Below, piece after piece: positions 6,925 through 14,298 of a DNA stretch of 36,380 nt. Under the pieces are notes generated by a model, which was not told the origin of the DNA, searched no databases, and worked only from the letters and a program-made list of their open reading frames with translations. Every line of letters starts with the position of its first letter. Position 1 is the first letter of the stretch. The translations under genes were made by a program, and so were the position numbers. Source of the DNA: Candidatus Micrarchaeia archaeon (GTDB taxonomy: Archaea > Micrarchaeota > Micrarchaeia > Anstonellales > Bilamarchaeaceae); assembly GCA_041650355.1 (NCBI GenBank), contig JBAZLI010000002.1, forward strand, positions 1 to 36,380. The letters are read 5' to 3'.

Positions 6925-7107
6925 ATGCATGCATGCAGGAACTGCAGGATGATTCTGGTGGAGGAAAAGACATGCCCGAACTGCCAGGGCACTGATTTGA
7001 GCGAGAAGTTCACGGGGGAAGTGATTGTGCTCGACCCGGAAAAGAGCGAGATCGCGAAGCTCGCGCTTGTCACCGCAGCCGGAAGGTTCGCCCTCAAGGT
7101 TAAGTGA
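6925..7107 (+). CDS. spt4: Transcription elongation factor Spt4 (RNA polymerase subunit E'')
   Basis: The 60-residue protein has a zinc ribbon with cysteines 4, 7, 17 and 20 (A-C-R-N-C-R, T-C-P-N-C-Q) and then the conserved D-P-E-K-S-E-I-A-K segment and a C-terminal G-R-F-A-L-K-V strand. It pairs with Spt5 to form the clamp that makes RNA polymerase processive. A GTG overlapping the upstream stop (6916) is also possible, but the ATG at 6925 gives the family's usual N-terminus. The gene sits directly behind rpoE', as in most archaea. Confidence 0.93.
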   Translation: MHACRNCRMILVEEKTCPNCQGTDLSEKFTGEVIVLDPEKSEIAKLALVTAAGRFALKVK

Positions 7108-7143
7108 TACTTGAAGGTAAATATGTGAAAAATACGACGACAC

Positions 7144-7152
7144 ATATTTAAA
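7144..7152 (+). promoter_or_regulatory. TATA box upstream of the eS26 gene
   Basis: ATATTTAAA lies 37 bp after the Spt4 stop and predicts transcription starting near 7173, giving a ~70-base leader before the eS26 start. That leader contains a 17-codon reading frame (7177-7230) whose meaning is unclear. Confidence 0.5.
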
Positions 7153-7244
7153 CCGAACCCTACATTTATTCTCCTTATGTTGTTCCGGAAAAATCCCAGA
7201 GCCGGAACGAACTTAATGAACTGTTTGTGAAACGCGGGTGTTTG

Positions 7245-7496
7245 ATGATGGGTGGCTCGAGGGGAAGAGAAAAACTTTTGACTTGCGAAAGCTGCCGGCG
7301 CCAGGTCCCAAGGGGCAAAGCCGTCGAATTCGAGAAACGCAGTGTTTTCAGCACGGACATGCGGAGCGGGACATACAACAACGTTTCCACGGTAAGCAAC
7401 ATAGTGGTTTACTATTGCATAAGCTGCGCGAAGCACAGGAAGATTTTTGAAATCAAGAAGAGGCAGATGCAGAGGAGAAACGAAAGGCGATTCTGA
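7245..7496 (+). CDS. rps26e: Ribosomal protein eS26
   Basis: The 83-residue basic protein has the eS26 pattern: C-E-S-C-R-R-Q-V-P-R-G-K-A-V (Cys14, Cys17) and V-V-Y-Y-C-I-S-C-A-K-H-R-K (Cys58, Cys61), which together bind zinc, followed by an Arg/Lys tail ending R-R-N-E-R-R-F. eS26 sits at the mRNA exit channel of the small subunit in archaea that have it and in eukaryotes. Its archaeal distribution is patchy, so it is informative here. GGGTG at 7236-7240 supports one of two adjacent ATGs (7245 or 7248). The stop overlaps the next start by one base (TGATG), so the two are translationally coupled. Confidence 0.88.
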   Translation: MMGGSRGREKLLTCESCRRQVPRGKAVEFEKRSVFSTDMRSGTYNNVSTVSNIVVYYCISCAKHRKIFEIKKRQMQRRNERRF

Positions 7497-7792
7497 TGAA
7501 CCGGCCTATCGAACTCGAAGGCAAGAAGTACACTGCCTTGGAGAGCGAACTGGGGAATCTGAGGCTCATCGTGATAAAAGCCAAGCGCGGATACATCGCC
7601 TGCAGCTACATAGACAAGGACACTGCGGAAAAGGTCGGCGACATAGCCGGCTTCGTTTCCGGAGTGAAATGCGTTGACGACATGCTGAAGGCGAAGCTCA
7701 GGAACACGACCACCTGGGCCGAGGACGCAGGGCTGCGCGAGGGGATGAGCGTGAAAAAAGCGCTTGAAATCCTCGACACCGGAGAAATTTGA
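7496..7792 (+). CDS. DUF1805 domain protein
   Basis: The 98-residue protein is a single DUF1805 domain. Features seen are the opening P-I-E-L-E-G-K-K, the central L-I-V-I-K-A-K-R-G-Y-I-A-C-S-Y-I strand pair, D-T-A-E-K-V-G-D-I-A, V-S-G-V-K-C-V-D-D-M-L-K-A-K and the closing L-R-E-G-M-S-V-K-K-A-L-E motif. The family is widespread in archaea and Bacillus relatives (YunC) and has no settled function. The ATG overlaps the eS26 stop by one base, so it is co-translated with a ribosomal protein; whether this points to a translation role is speculation. Confidence 0.85.
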   Translation: MNRPIELEGKKYTALESELGNLRLIVIKAKRGYIACSYIDKDTAEKVGDIAGFVSGVKCVDDMLKAKLRNTTTWAEDAGLREGMSVKKALEILDTGEI

Positions 7793-7874
7793 TTCCGCTT
7801 CCTTAATTTTTTCGGGGTTCCCCAATCTTTTACTCATCCGAGTTTGTATATAATTTGTCGATTGTTGCTTTGCC

Positions 7875-8348
7875 CTATTTTATCCTTCTCGCAGCAATGA
7901 ATAGCGCGAGCAGGGACGCGAGAATCAGCGGAGTCGTGCTGCAGAAGTTTATCGTGTAGTCCCTCGGGGTCGCTTTTTGCACGCACTCCGCCCTGTACGC
8001 CTCAACCGCGCCCGTCCAGTCCCCCACCATGCTGGTGTCCTCTATGTTGTTGCATATTTCAGGATTTTTCAGCGCCTCCGCGATGTTCGCGTAGCACGTG
8101 TTCCTCTCGCTTTGCGAGAAAGCGTTGGAGCCCGGAGTTATCATGCCGCAGTATTGCACCGCGCTCCCTGCGTCCCCGCGCACCGCGAAGCCAATCGCGA
8201 CTTCGTGGTAGCACGAATCCTTCTCCGCGCCCCAGTAGCTTTCGGTTATGCCCCCGCACTCATCTGGGCTTTTGGTCTGGAGGCAGCCGGCCAGAGCCAG
8301 GAAGAGCAGTAAGCAGAACGCTGCCGCAACAAGCAATTTCCCTACCAT
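7875..8348 (-). CDS. Lipoprotein with Cys-rich external domain and C-terminal membrane segment
   Basis: The start chosen (ATG at 8346-8348) overlaps the stop of the HD gene by seven bases and places a signal peptide at the N-terminus: M-V-G-K, a hydrophobic stretch, and a lipobox L-A-L-A-G-C. The external part has about eight cysteines (for example D-E-C-G-G, D-S-C-Y-H-E, V-Q-Y-C-G-M, N-T-C-Y-A-N, E-I-C-N-N), regularly spaced and likely in disulfides. Two C-Y segments recur about 45 residues apart, suggesting a duplicated helical repeat. A hydrophobic segment and I-A-A-R-R-I-K end the protein, giving a second anchor. No family name can be given. 157 residues. Confidence 0.72.
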   Translation of the reverse strand: MVGKLLVAAAFCLLLFLALAGCLQTKSPDECGGITESYWGAEKDSCYHEVAIGFAVRGDAGSAVQYCGMITPGSNAFSQSERNTCYANIAEALKNPEICNNIEDTSMVGDWTGAVEAYRAECVQKATPRDYTINFCSTTPLILASLLALFIAARRIK

Positions 8349-8869
8349 TCCACTGCCCCAAGAATCCATCTTTTTGAATCGCGCTTGACCATAATCCTGT
8401 AAATTTTCTTTGCCGCCGCGGTTTTTAACTTTTTCGGGGAGAGCCACTCTTCAGCATACGGGTTCCCCTCGTCAAGGTACTCCTTTGCCTGGAAATACAT
8501 CTCCAGCAGGTCCGCGTCCTTAGCAATATCCCGTATCTTCTTGTCCCTGGTTTCGAACTCAGGCCCGAGCGCCCCCATAGCTTCCCTGATTGCGAGCGCC
8601 CCGTCCAGCTTCGCGTACTTTTTCGCGAGCCTGTGCAGGTCGCCGATGCGCGCCTCGTGCGCGTCGTGCATCAACGCCAGCGCCATCGCTTCCCTTGCCT
8701 TCCCAATCCCGAGCCCCTCCCTGCGCGCAAGGATGTACGCGAGCGCCGCGGCCCTGAACGAGTGCTCCGCGACGCTTTCGCAATCCGTTATCCCCACGGT
8801 GAGCCAGCCGCTCCTCCTGGTCCTCTTGAGGTTTCCGAGCTGGAAAATGAAATCAGCGTCATCCATCAT
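8342..8869 (-). CDS. HD-domain nucleotidase, YfbR/HDDC2-like
   Basis: The 175-residue protein contains the HD-hydrolase metal site: His36 (A-E-H-S-F-R-A), His68-Asp69 (A-L-M-H-D-A-H-E-A-R-I-G-D) and a distal Asp (A-K-D-A-D-L-L-E). The N-terminal L-K-R-T-R-R-S-G-W motif is typical of the 5'-deoxynucleotidase group (bacterial YfbR, eukaryotic HDDC2), which removes phosphate from dNMPs. The start (ATG-ATG at 8864-8869) overlaps the Orc1/Cdc6 stop, and the lipoprotein start overlaps its own stop, so all three genes form one tightly coupled unit. Link to Orc1/Cdc6 suggests control of nucleotide pools, which is inference. Confidence 0.82.
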   Translation of the reverse strand: MMDDADFIFQLGNLKRTRRSGWLTVGITDCESVAEHSFRAAALAYILARREGLGIGKAREAMALALMHDAHEARIGDLHRLAKKYAKLDGALAIREAMGALGPEFETRDKKIRDIAKDADLLEMYFQAKEYLDEGNPYAEEWLSPKKLKTAAAKKIYRIMVKRDSKRWILGAVEW

Positions 8870-10043
8870 TGCCACCGAGGCCGAGCTTCGTGCCCAGAAG
8901 CCCAATCATGTCCTTCGCGTCGTAGCCTAGCTTTATGAGCGTGGTGTGGCCCCGCATCCCCTTGCCGCTCAGCGTGAGCGTGACCAGCCCGAGGGTTTCC
9001 AGGTCCGACAGGTATTCCTTGTACCAGCGCGAGCTCCTCGCCCGCTTCCCTGCGCTGCGCGCGACCTTCTCGTACTCCTCGTAGACTTCTCCGGAGATGA
9101 GGAAGCCGCTCTCGTTCTCGAACTCCAGCTTCGAGTATTTGCTTCCGCCGAGGGTGAGCCTCGCGATTGCGTAGAGCACCAGCTGGTGGTTTTCCGGGAG
9201 CGTGTTTATCGTCTCCCCGGCGAGGTCTATGTCCACCTTCTTCCTCGCCCCTTCCACCTCCACGTCCGTGATTTTCTCCCTGTTGCCGTACTCGGCTATT
9301 TCCGCGGCCTTCTCGAAAAGCTTGAGCGCGTACCTCGCGTCCCCGGTCTCCTGGGCCGCTATCGCGGACGCGAGGTTCACCGCGGAATCGTCGAAGCACC
9401 CGGGGTTTATCCCGAGCTCGGCCCTCTGCTTCAGTATCTGCTGGAGCTGCACCGCGGTGTATGGCGCGAAAATCATCTCGTTCTCGTACAGGCTGCTCTT
9501 GCTCCTGGGGTCCAGCTCGTTCTTGAAGCTCAGCTTGTTCGAGATTCCTATGAGCGTTATGCCCCCTCCTTTCGCCTCGTCGTTGGAGCGCGTGAGCGTG
9601 TACACCAGCTCATCCAAATCCTTCACCATGTCCACTTCGTCCAGCACCACGACCAGCTGTACTCCGCGGCCCATCACCTCTATTGTCTTTTCGTAAAGGT
9701 AAGGGAGCCCGAAGCCGCTTTTTTCAAGCTCCGGGACGAATTGCTTGAGTATCTTCTGCATTATCCTGTACCTGGAATTGTATATCCTGCAGTTTATGTA
9801 GCCCAGCGAGGCCTTCCCGGGGTTTTTGCATATCCCTTCCATCACGCGCTTCACGCTGCACGTCTTTCCGGTCCCGGGCTTCCCGTATATGAAAAGGTTC
9901 TTGGGTTTCTGCCCCGCGGTTGCGGGGAGCACGGTGCGCCTTATCTCCTCCATCTCCCTGTTCCTGAACGGCAGGTCCTCCGGCACGTAGTGCGGCGAAA
10001 GCACGCTCCGGTTCCTGAATATGCGCTCCCTGAGTTCGTTCAT
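8859..10043 (-). CDS. cdc6: Orc1/Cdc6 replication initiator, paralogue 1
   Basis: The 394-residue AAA+ protein has Walker A G-K-P-G-T-G-K-T (about 54-61), Walker B V-V-V-L-D-E-V-D (about 131-138), sensor 1 at G-I-S-N-K and sensor 2 in E-T-G-D-A-R-Y-A-L. A C-terminal winged helix (from about residue 285) should contact origin DNA. It begins N-R-S-V-L-S-P-H-Y-V-P-E, typical of the family. Orc1/Cdc6 marks origins and loads MCM. The first gene of its operon, it has GGTAGG before the ATG and a minus-strand TATA box at 10093-10104. It diverges from sepF. A second paralogue lies at 15383. Confidence 0.93.
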   Translation of the reverse strand: MNELRERIFRNRSVLSPHYVPEDLPFRNREMEEIRRTVLPATAGQKPKNLFIYGKPGTGKTCSVKRVMEGICKNPGKASLGYINCRIYNSRYRIMQKILKQFVPELEKSGFGLPYLYEKTIEVMGRGVQLVVVLDEVDMVKDLDELVYTLTRSNDEAKGGGITLIGISNKLSFKNELDPRSKSSLYENEMIFAPYTAVQLQQILKQRAELGINPGCFDDSAVNLASAIAAQETGDARYALKLFEKAAEIAEYGNREKITDVEVEGARKKVDIDLAGETINTLPENHQLVLYAIARLTLGGSKYSKLEFENESGFLISGEVYEEYEKVARSAGKRARSSRWYKEYLSDLETLGLVTLTLSGKGMRGHTTLIKLGYDAKDMIGLLGTKLGLGGNDG

Positions 10044-10092
10044 CCTACCATTCCTTGCAAATGAAAAATGCAGGATTGCTAATTGGCCGGAT

Positions 10093-10156
10093 ATATTTTA
10101 TAACCTTGCCCGCGCCGCCCTGAAAACGAGAGGTTTATGCAAAGATTTATTAATTA
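10093..10156. promoter_or_regulatory. Divergent cdc6 / sepF promoter region
   Basis: The minus-strand TATA box GGTTATAAAATATA (10091-10104) is set for cdc6, and a plus-strand GATTTATTAATTA (10144-10156) for sepF. A near-identical 11-mer, CCT(T/C)GCAAATG, occurs at 10053-10063 and 10172-10182, once near each gene start. The spacer is short and no classic ORB element was seen. Confidence 0.5.
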
Positions 10157-10197
10157 CACATACCTATCTATCCTCGCAAATGCTTTTAGGTGATCAG

Positions 10198-10563
10198 ATG
10201 GGAATACTGGACAAAATCTTAGGCGGCAAAAGCGAGCAGCCCGAAGCTGCGAACATCGGGGACATGCTGGAGATGGAGGGAGACGTTGTTAACCCTCCGG
10301 CGGACTTTTACGTTAAAAGGGTCGATTTGAGGAACGACGGCGACGCAGACTTGGTCGTGAAGGAGCTGGCCGAAAGGAACATCATAATCCTGAACGTGCT
10401 TCCGCTTGCGAAGCAGCCGAACAGGCTCAAGGCCCTGATCGGGAAGCTCAAGTCCTACACCGGAAAGGTGAACGGCGACATAGCGCTTTTGAACCCGGAG
10501 ACGATTCTGCTCACTCCGGGCAAGGTGAAGATTGTAAAATCAAAGCCGAAAATAAAGCCCTAG
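10198..10563 (+). CDS. sepF: SepF-like cell division protein
   Basis: The 121-residue protein starts M-G-I-L-D-K-I-L-G-G, an amphipathic helix that in SepF binds the membrane. A linker and a SepF core follow (F-Y-V-K-R-V-D-L-R, N-I-I-I-L-N-V, K-L-K-S-Y-T-G-K-V-N-G-D-I-A-L-L, I-L-L-T-P). Archaeal SepF is the membrane anchor of FtsZ and is needed for division. The start has AGGTGATC upstream; the longer frame is rejected because this start yields the amphipathic helix. It shares a promoter region with the replication initiator, a sensible pairing of replication and division. No ftsZ is in the window. Confidence 0.88.
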   Translation: MGILDKILGGKSEQPEAANIGDMLEMEGDVVNPPADFYVKRVDLRNDGDADLVVKELAERNIIILNVLPLAKQPNRLKALIGKLKSYTGKVNGDIALLNPETILLTPGKVKIVKSKPKIKP

Positions 10564-10632
10564 TTTTTTCAATTCTTTCCTCTTCCTGCTTTTCTTGTTT
10601 TTCCAGCCCAGCTTCAGCCAGGCGTGGTTCAT
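10540..10632 (-). CDS. Possible 30-residue very basic microprotein
   Basis: A minus-strand frame 24 bp after the aminopeptidase stop encodes a product dominated by Lys, Arg, Trp and Leu (for example W-K-N-K-K-S-R-K-R-K-E-L-K-K). Its 3' end overlaps the end of sepF by 24 bp. AGGA lies five bases before the ATG, and GGAGGAAGGT lies further upstream. The composition resembles very small ribosome-associated proteins, but no family match is claimed. It could equally be a chance frame in a purine-rich strand. Confidence 0.25.
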   Translation of the reverse strand: MNHAWLKLGWKNKKSRKRKELKKLGLYFRL

Positions 10633-10656
10633 GGAGTCCTGGCCCCGACCTTCCTC

Positions 10657-12138
10657 CTATTTTTTTGCCAATTCAAGCAGGCTCTGTATAATCAGCCTCG
10701 TGCCGGTCCCGAGAGCTCCTTTCTCTACGAGCGGATGCTTCCCAGCTACGTAGTCCACCCCTGCAATGTCCAGGTGCGCCCATTTGGTTTCCCCTACGAA
10801 CTCCTTCAGGAACGCGGCCGCGGTTATGCTGCTTCCTTCCCCGGTTTCGCTGGCCTGGTTCCTGAGGTCCGCGAAATCCCCCTTGACCATCTCCGAGTAC
10901 TCTTTCCACACAGGAAACTCCCACACTCTTTCGTAAGTCCTGTTCCCGGCGTCCCGTATGGTTGCCGCAAGCTTCGCGTCGTTGGAAAACAGCCCTATCG
11001 CATGCCTTCCCAGGCAGGTGACTATGGCTCCGGTGAGGGTTGCAACATCTATTATCGCAGCCGGCTTTCTCTCGGCCGCATATGCGAGCGCATCCGCGAG
11101 TATGAGGCGCCCTTCGGCATCCGTGTTTAGTATCTCCACGGTTTTTCCGTTGTACATTTTCACTATGTCCCCGGGCCTGCCCGCGCTTCCAGAGGGCATG
11201 TTCTCCGCGAGCGGCACCACTCCAAGGATGCGCACAGGAAGCTTGAGCTCGGCCGCCGCCTTAAGCACGCCGAGCACTATGCACGCCCCGCTCTTGTCGT
11301 ATTTCATGTCATGCATGTTCCTCGCGGGCTTGAGCGAAATCCCGCCAGAATCGAACGTGATTCCCTTTCCCACTATGGAGTATAGCGGCGCGCTTTTCGC
11401 CCCTTCGTACTCAACAGCAACGAGCATGGGCTCGCTCGCGCTCCCCATCCCGACCGCGAGTATCCCATTCATCCCCTTCTTCTGCAGTTCGCTTTTTCCC
11501 AAAACCTCCACTTTCATCCCGTGCTGCTTCGCGAGCCTTTTCGCCTCCTCTGCGAAAGCAGCGGGGTTGAGCGTGTTCCCTGGATTCTCGTCAAGCTCGC
11601 GCGCGAAATTCTGGGCCTCGCCCATTATTCTTCCAATGAAGATGCCCTCTGCGATTTCCTTCTCGCTCTTTCCGCAAACCACCAGCTCAGGTTCCACCCG
11701 CGCCTTCTCCTCCTCCGCGTCCTTTGTTTTGTATTTGTCCATGCGGCAGGAAGCTATGAGCGCCCCCTCGCAGACTGCCTGCGCCAGCTCGGCCTCGCGT
11801 TTCCAGCTCCCGGTCTTGGAGGTTTCAGGCAGCGCAATCTCGATTTTCGCGTATTTCCCTGCCTGCGCGAACCGGTAAGCGTTCGCGGCCCCCCTCCTAA
11901 GCCATTCGAGATTGAATTCGCTCTTTTTCCCCAGCCCGAAAACAAGGGCGGTCTTTTCCCCCTCGTGCATCCAGGCGCTCTGGAGGAGCTTCCCTGCGAA
12001 AGCCTTTGCCTTGCACATCTTCTCGTATCTGGCTTTGGCCCCGGGCGCCATCTCAACCTTCAAATCGTCTTCGAAAGCAAAACCGACTCCGAACACGCTG
12101 TAATTTGCCAAATCCGACTTTCCTGAGGATATTTTCAT
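10657..12138 (-). CDS. pepA: Leucyl aminopeptidase, family M17
   Basis: The 493-residue protein has an N-terminal macro-like domain and the M17 catalytic domain with G-K-G-I-T-F-D-S-G-G (about residue 255; metal-binding Lys and Asp), M-K-Y-D-K-S-G-A, and the family signature N-T-D-A-E-G-R-L (about 335). M17 enzymes are hexameric di-metal peptidases that release N-terminal amino acids in the cytoplasm. The start is the ATG at 12136-12138 behind GGTGG. The 5' context GGTGGATTTTATGAAA is the same as at the GlmU-like gene. It stands alone, converging with sepF. The motifs leave little doubt. Confidence 0.92.
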   Translation of the reverse strand: MKISSGKSDLANYSVFGVGFAFEDDLKVEMAPGAKARYEKMCKAKAFAGKLLQSAWMHEGEKTALVFGLGKKSEFNLEWLRRGAANAYRFAQAGKYAKIEIALPETSKTGSWKREAELAQAVCEGALIASCRMDKYKTKDAEEEKARVEPELVVCGKSEKEIAEGIFIGRIMGEAQNFARELDENPGNTLNPAAFAEEAKRLAKQHGMKVEVLGKSELQKKGMNGILAVGMGSASEPMLVAVEYEGAKSAPLYSIVGKGITFDSGGISLKPARNMHDMKYDKSGACIVLGVLKAAAELKLPVRILGVVPLAENMPSGSAGRPGDIVKMYNGKTVEILNTDAEGRLILADALAYAAERKPAAIIDVATLTGAIVTCLGRHAIGLFSNDAKLAATIRDAGNRTYERVWEFPVWKEYSEMVKGDFADLRNQASETGEGSSITAAAFLKEFVGETKWAHLDIAGVDYVAGKHPLVEKGALGTGTRLIIQSLLELAKK

Positions 12139-12294
12139 AAAATCCACCATTCTAGCGATATTCTAATGTGCTTATAGCGCCGCAAACTTAAAAAATTGGC
12201 GTTGGAACCGTGCATGCCCTTCGTCGAACCTCCACGGGAAGAATTATAAACTATGTATCTGAGAGTAAGAAATCCTCAATAACGGTGGTTTATC

Positions 12295-12498
12295 ATGGCA
12301 AGGAGAAAGAAAAGTGCAAAAAAACCAGCGGGCAGATCCGTGAAAGCAAGGAAGCCTTCGTTTTCTGCGGCCGGGAAATCATACGTGCGGAGCACTCCAG
12401 CCGCAGTCGCGCCTTCAGACGACATTTCCTCGTTCGCGCTGTTCCTCCTGCTCGCGGTGGGCACGGTCGCAATCGCGTTCATGCTCTACTACAAGTGA
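12295..12498 (+). CDS. 67-residue membrane protein with basic cytoplasmic tail
   Basis: GGTGG precedes the ATG at 12295, and a TATA box (AATTATAAAC, 12242-12251) lies about 48 bp upstream. Residues 1-25 are rich in Lys and Arg (A-R-R-K-K-S-A-K-K-P). After a neutral linker, one transmembrane helix (about 46-64, A-L-F-L-L-L-A-V-G-T-V-A-I-A-F-M-L) ends in Y-Y-K. The positive-inside rule puts the basic tail in the cytoplasm. The size and layout recall small subunits of membrane complexes or tethers for nucleic acid, but no family is recognised. Confidence 0.7.
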   Translation: MARRKKSAKKPAGRSVKARKPSFSAAGKSYVRSTPAAVAPSDDISSFALFLLLAVGTVAIAFMLYYK

Positions 12499-12697
12499 TG
12501 CGCGCGCCCAGTCGTGAGGCTTGGTTAAAAAACCTCGCGTCCAATTGGCTAAATCCAGTAATTCGTTTTACCCCTTATTTTCCGAACCCGAACCGACTAT
12601 ACGCGTATGCCCATAACTATCACGCTTTCCGCCGCGTCTGCCTGGATTCGGTTCAAAAATGAGAATTATCGGGCCTACGTTTTCGGTTTTTTCCAGG

Positions 12698-12727
12698 CGT
12701 TCGAACGATCGAACGGAAGATTTATAG
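12698..12727 (+). promoter_or_regulatory. Palindrome abutting the TATA box of the Ig-like membrane protein gene
   Basis: CGTTCGA-ACGA-TCGAACG (12698-12715) is a perfect 7-bp inverted repeat, and four bases later comes ATTTATAG (12720-12727). It occupies the position where the BRE and upstream activators bind. The wider spacer 12499-12777 also holds CCAATTGG (12541-12548), a 7-bp stem at 12513-12539, and GAACCGA/TCGGTTC repeats near 12591 and 12649. No gene or RNA was recognised in it. Confidence 0.5.
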
Positions 12728-12777
12728 GGTGTGTCTTCCTTTACCTTGTGCATGTTAGTCATGAAATTGGTGGTACG

Positions 12778-13326
12778 ATGCCCATGAAAAAAAACAAAGC
12801 CAAGCCGAAAAAGAATGAAATTGCGAGCAATGAAGCGCCTTCGAATCCTCATGAGCCAAGCAGTTTTAGGTTGGAAACATCCACCTTTATCCTGTTCCTG
12901 TTCGCCGTGAACACTATATTGCTCTTTTCAGTGACATCGCCGGCGGAGCTTACTTACGATTCGGAAACTATTTATGATGTGGGTAGCGATTATGATACAC
13001 GTAGCAATACTAATTCACAGGTGCAGCCGCAGACAGGCGAAGGGCTTGTTCCTAAAGGGGTGCCGCCTTCCGTGAGCATAACGTCCCCTGCCAATAACCA
13101 GGCATACTTCAATCCGGTTTCTCTTGCCTATTCTATAGGGAATTCCCCTACCTCTTGCTATTACAAGCTGGACAATAGCGTAAACCACCAGCTCCAGTAT
13201 TGTGCCGGAGGCAGTATAAGCCTGAGTACGCTCAGCCCTGGTGCGCACAGCGTCTCTGTGTATGCGTCAAACAAATACGGAACAGGATTAAGGACCGTTA
13301 ATTTCTATGTTAATGGCACCGGATAA
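12778..13326 (+). CDS. Membrane-anchored protein with an extracellular Ig-like domain
   Basis: The ATG at 12778 has GGTGG four bases before it; the longer frame has no promoter and crosses the TATA box. The 182-residue protein has a Lys-rich cytoplasmic start, one transmembrane helix (about residues 36-54, F-I-L-F-L-F-A-V-N-T-I-L-L-F), a Ser/Asn/Gln-rich linker, and a C-terminal beta-sandwich-like domain opening P-S-V-S-I-T-S-P-A-N and ending with V-N-F-Y-V-N-G. Two cysteines inside the domain (T-S-C-Y-Y, Q-Y-C-A-G) could form a disulfide. This layout is common among surface proteins of archaea with small genomes. Ligand unknown. Confidence 0.75.
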   Translation: MPMKKNKAKPKKNEIASNEAPSNPHEPSSFRLETSTFILFLFAVNTILLFSVTSPAELTYDSETIYDVGSDYDTRSNTNSQVQPQTGEGLVPKGVPPSVSITSPANNQAYFNPVSLAYSIGNSPTSCYYKLDNSVNHQLQYCAGGSISLSTLSPGAHSVSVYASNKYGTGLRTVNFYVNGTG

Positions 13327-13420
13327 TCCATTTTATCCAGCCATTTCCTCTTCCATCTCCATTTTCTCGTTCCCCAAGCCGGCTCTCCATTTTATAATCA
13401 TTCTTTTCTAGATAAAATCG

Positions 13421-14290
13421 ATGTTGCGTCTCACATTCCTAGGAACAAGCGCTTCTATTCCCACTGTGGAAAGGAGCCTGCCAGCCATATCTCTTAGGGG
13501 AAAGGAGCACTACCTTTGGGACTGCGGGGAAGGCGCGCAAAGGCAGATGATGCGATACAGGGTTGGTTTTGGCAGCATCAAGGCAATCTTCATATCCCAT
13601 TTGCATCTGGACCATTTCCTTGGGATATACGGGCTGATAGAAACCCTGCGATTATCGTCCTCATCAGTCCAGCAGCTGAAGATATTCGCGCCAAAGCGCT
13701 TTGAGGAGCTCTTGATAAACAAATGGGATTTCCTAGAAGTGCAGGAGATCAAGCCAGGCCTGCTCCTGAAGGATTCTGAGGCCTCGATTTCAGCTTTCCG
13801 CGTCGTTCATTCCAAAGAAAGCTTCGGCTTCATTTACGCCGAGCACGAGAAGATCAAATTCCATGAGGCAAAAGCGCATGGCCTTGGGCTGAGAGGAGCA
13901 ATGTTCAAGGAGATTCAGGAAAAAGGACATGTGAAAATCGGGGGGAAGAAGATCCTGCTCGAAGACGTATCCTGGAAGAAGCCGGGCCTCAAAGTCGTAT
14001 ATTCAGGGGACTGTGTTTCATGCAAAAGCACGATTAATGCCGCTAAAGGAGCTGATCTGCTCATACATGAAGCCACCTTCGGAAGCGGGTTCGAGAAAGA
14101 GGCAATAGAGCGGAACCATAGCACAGCCAAGCAGGCCGCGCAGCTTGCCAAGGAAGCAGGCGCCAAAAAGCTCATTCTCACTCATCTGAGCGGGCGCTAC
14201 AAAGATGCAAAATCACTCCTGGATGAAGCCCAAAAAATATTTCCAAACACTTCTATTGCAGAAGACGGATTGAACATCGAATTGAGATAG
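13421..14290 (+). CDS. rnz: Ribonuclease Z (tRNA 3' processing endonuclease)
   Basis: The 289-residue metallo-beta-lactamase protein opens L-T-F-L-G-T-S-A-S-I-P-T, then W-D-C-G-E-G-A-Q-R-Q and the zinc motif H-L-H-L-D-H (His60, His62, Asp64, His65). Further metal ligands are in Y-S-G-D-C, H-E-A-T-F and L-T-H-L-S-G-R-Y. These are RNase Z hallmarks; the enzyme cuts tRNA precursors after the discriminator base. Two of the three tRNA genes here lack an encoded CCA and so need this step. TTTATAATC (13391-13399) is 26 bp from the ATG, implying a leaderless transcript. The AmrS gene follows eight bases after the stop. Confidence 0.93.
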   Translation: MLRLTFLGTSASIPTVERSLPAISLRGKEHYLWDCGEGAQRQMMRYRVGFGSIKAIFISHLHLDHFLGIYGLIETLRLSSSSVQQLKIFAPKRFEELLINKWDFLEVQEIKPGLLLKDSEASISAFRVVHSKESFGFIYAEHEKIKFHEAKAHGLGLRGAMFKEIQEKGHVKIGGKKILLEDVSWKKPGLKVVYSGDCVSCKSTINAAKGADLLIHEATFGSGFEKEAIERNHSTAKQAAQLAKEAGAKKLILTHLSGRYKDAKSLLDEAQKIFPNTSIAEDGLNIELR

Positions 14291-14298
14291 GTGGAGCT

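Noticed and set aside
8946..10064. Plus-strand reading frame of 372 codons
   Set aside because: Antisense to the Orc1/Cdc6 gene, which has Walker A, Walker B and sensor motifs. No promoter or ribosome-binding site supports the plus frame.
10044..10197. Classic archaeal origin (ORB / mini-ORB) beside Orc1/Cdc6
   Set aside because: No ORB-like element was found by eye; only a repeated 11-mer and AT-rich boxes.
12210..12662. 150-codon plus-strand frame across the small membrane protein
   Set aside because: The alternative frame at 12295 has GGTGG, a TATA box and a clear membrane helix, while this frame has none of these.
12499..12777. tRNA-like or structured RNA in the spacer
   Set aside because: A TTCAAAA string and several stems suggested a tRNA, but no acceptor, anticodon or T-stem could be paired.
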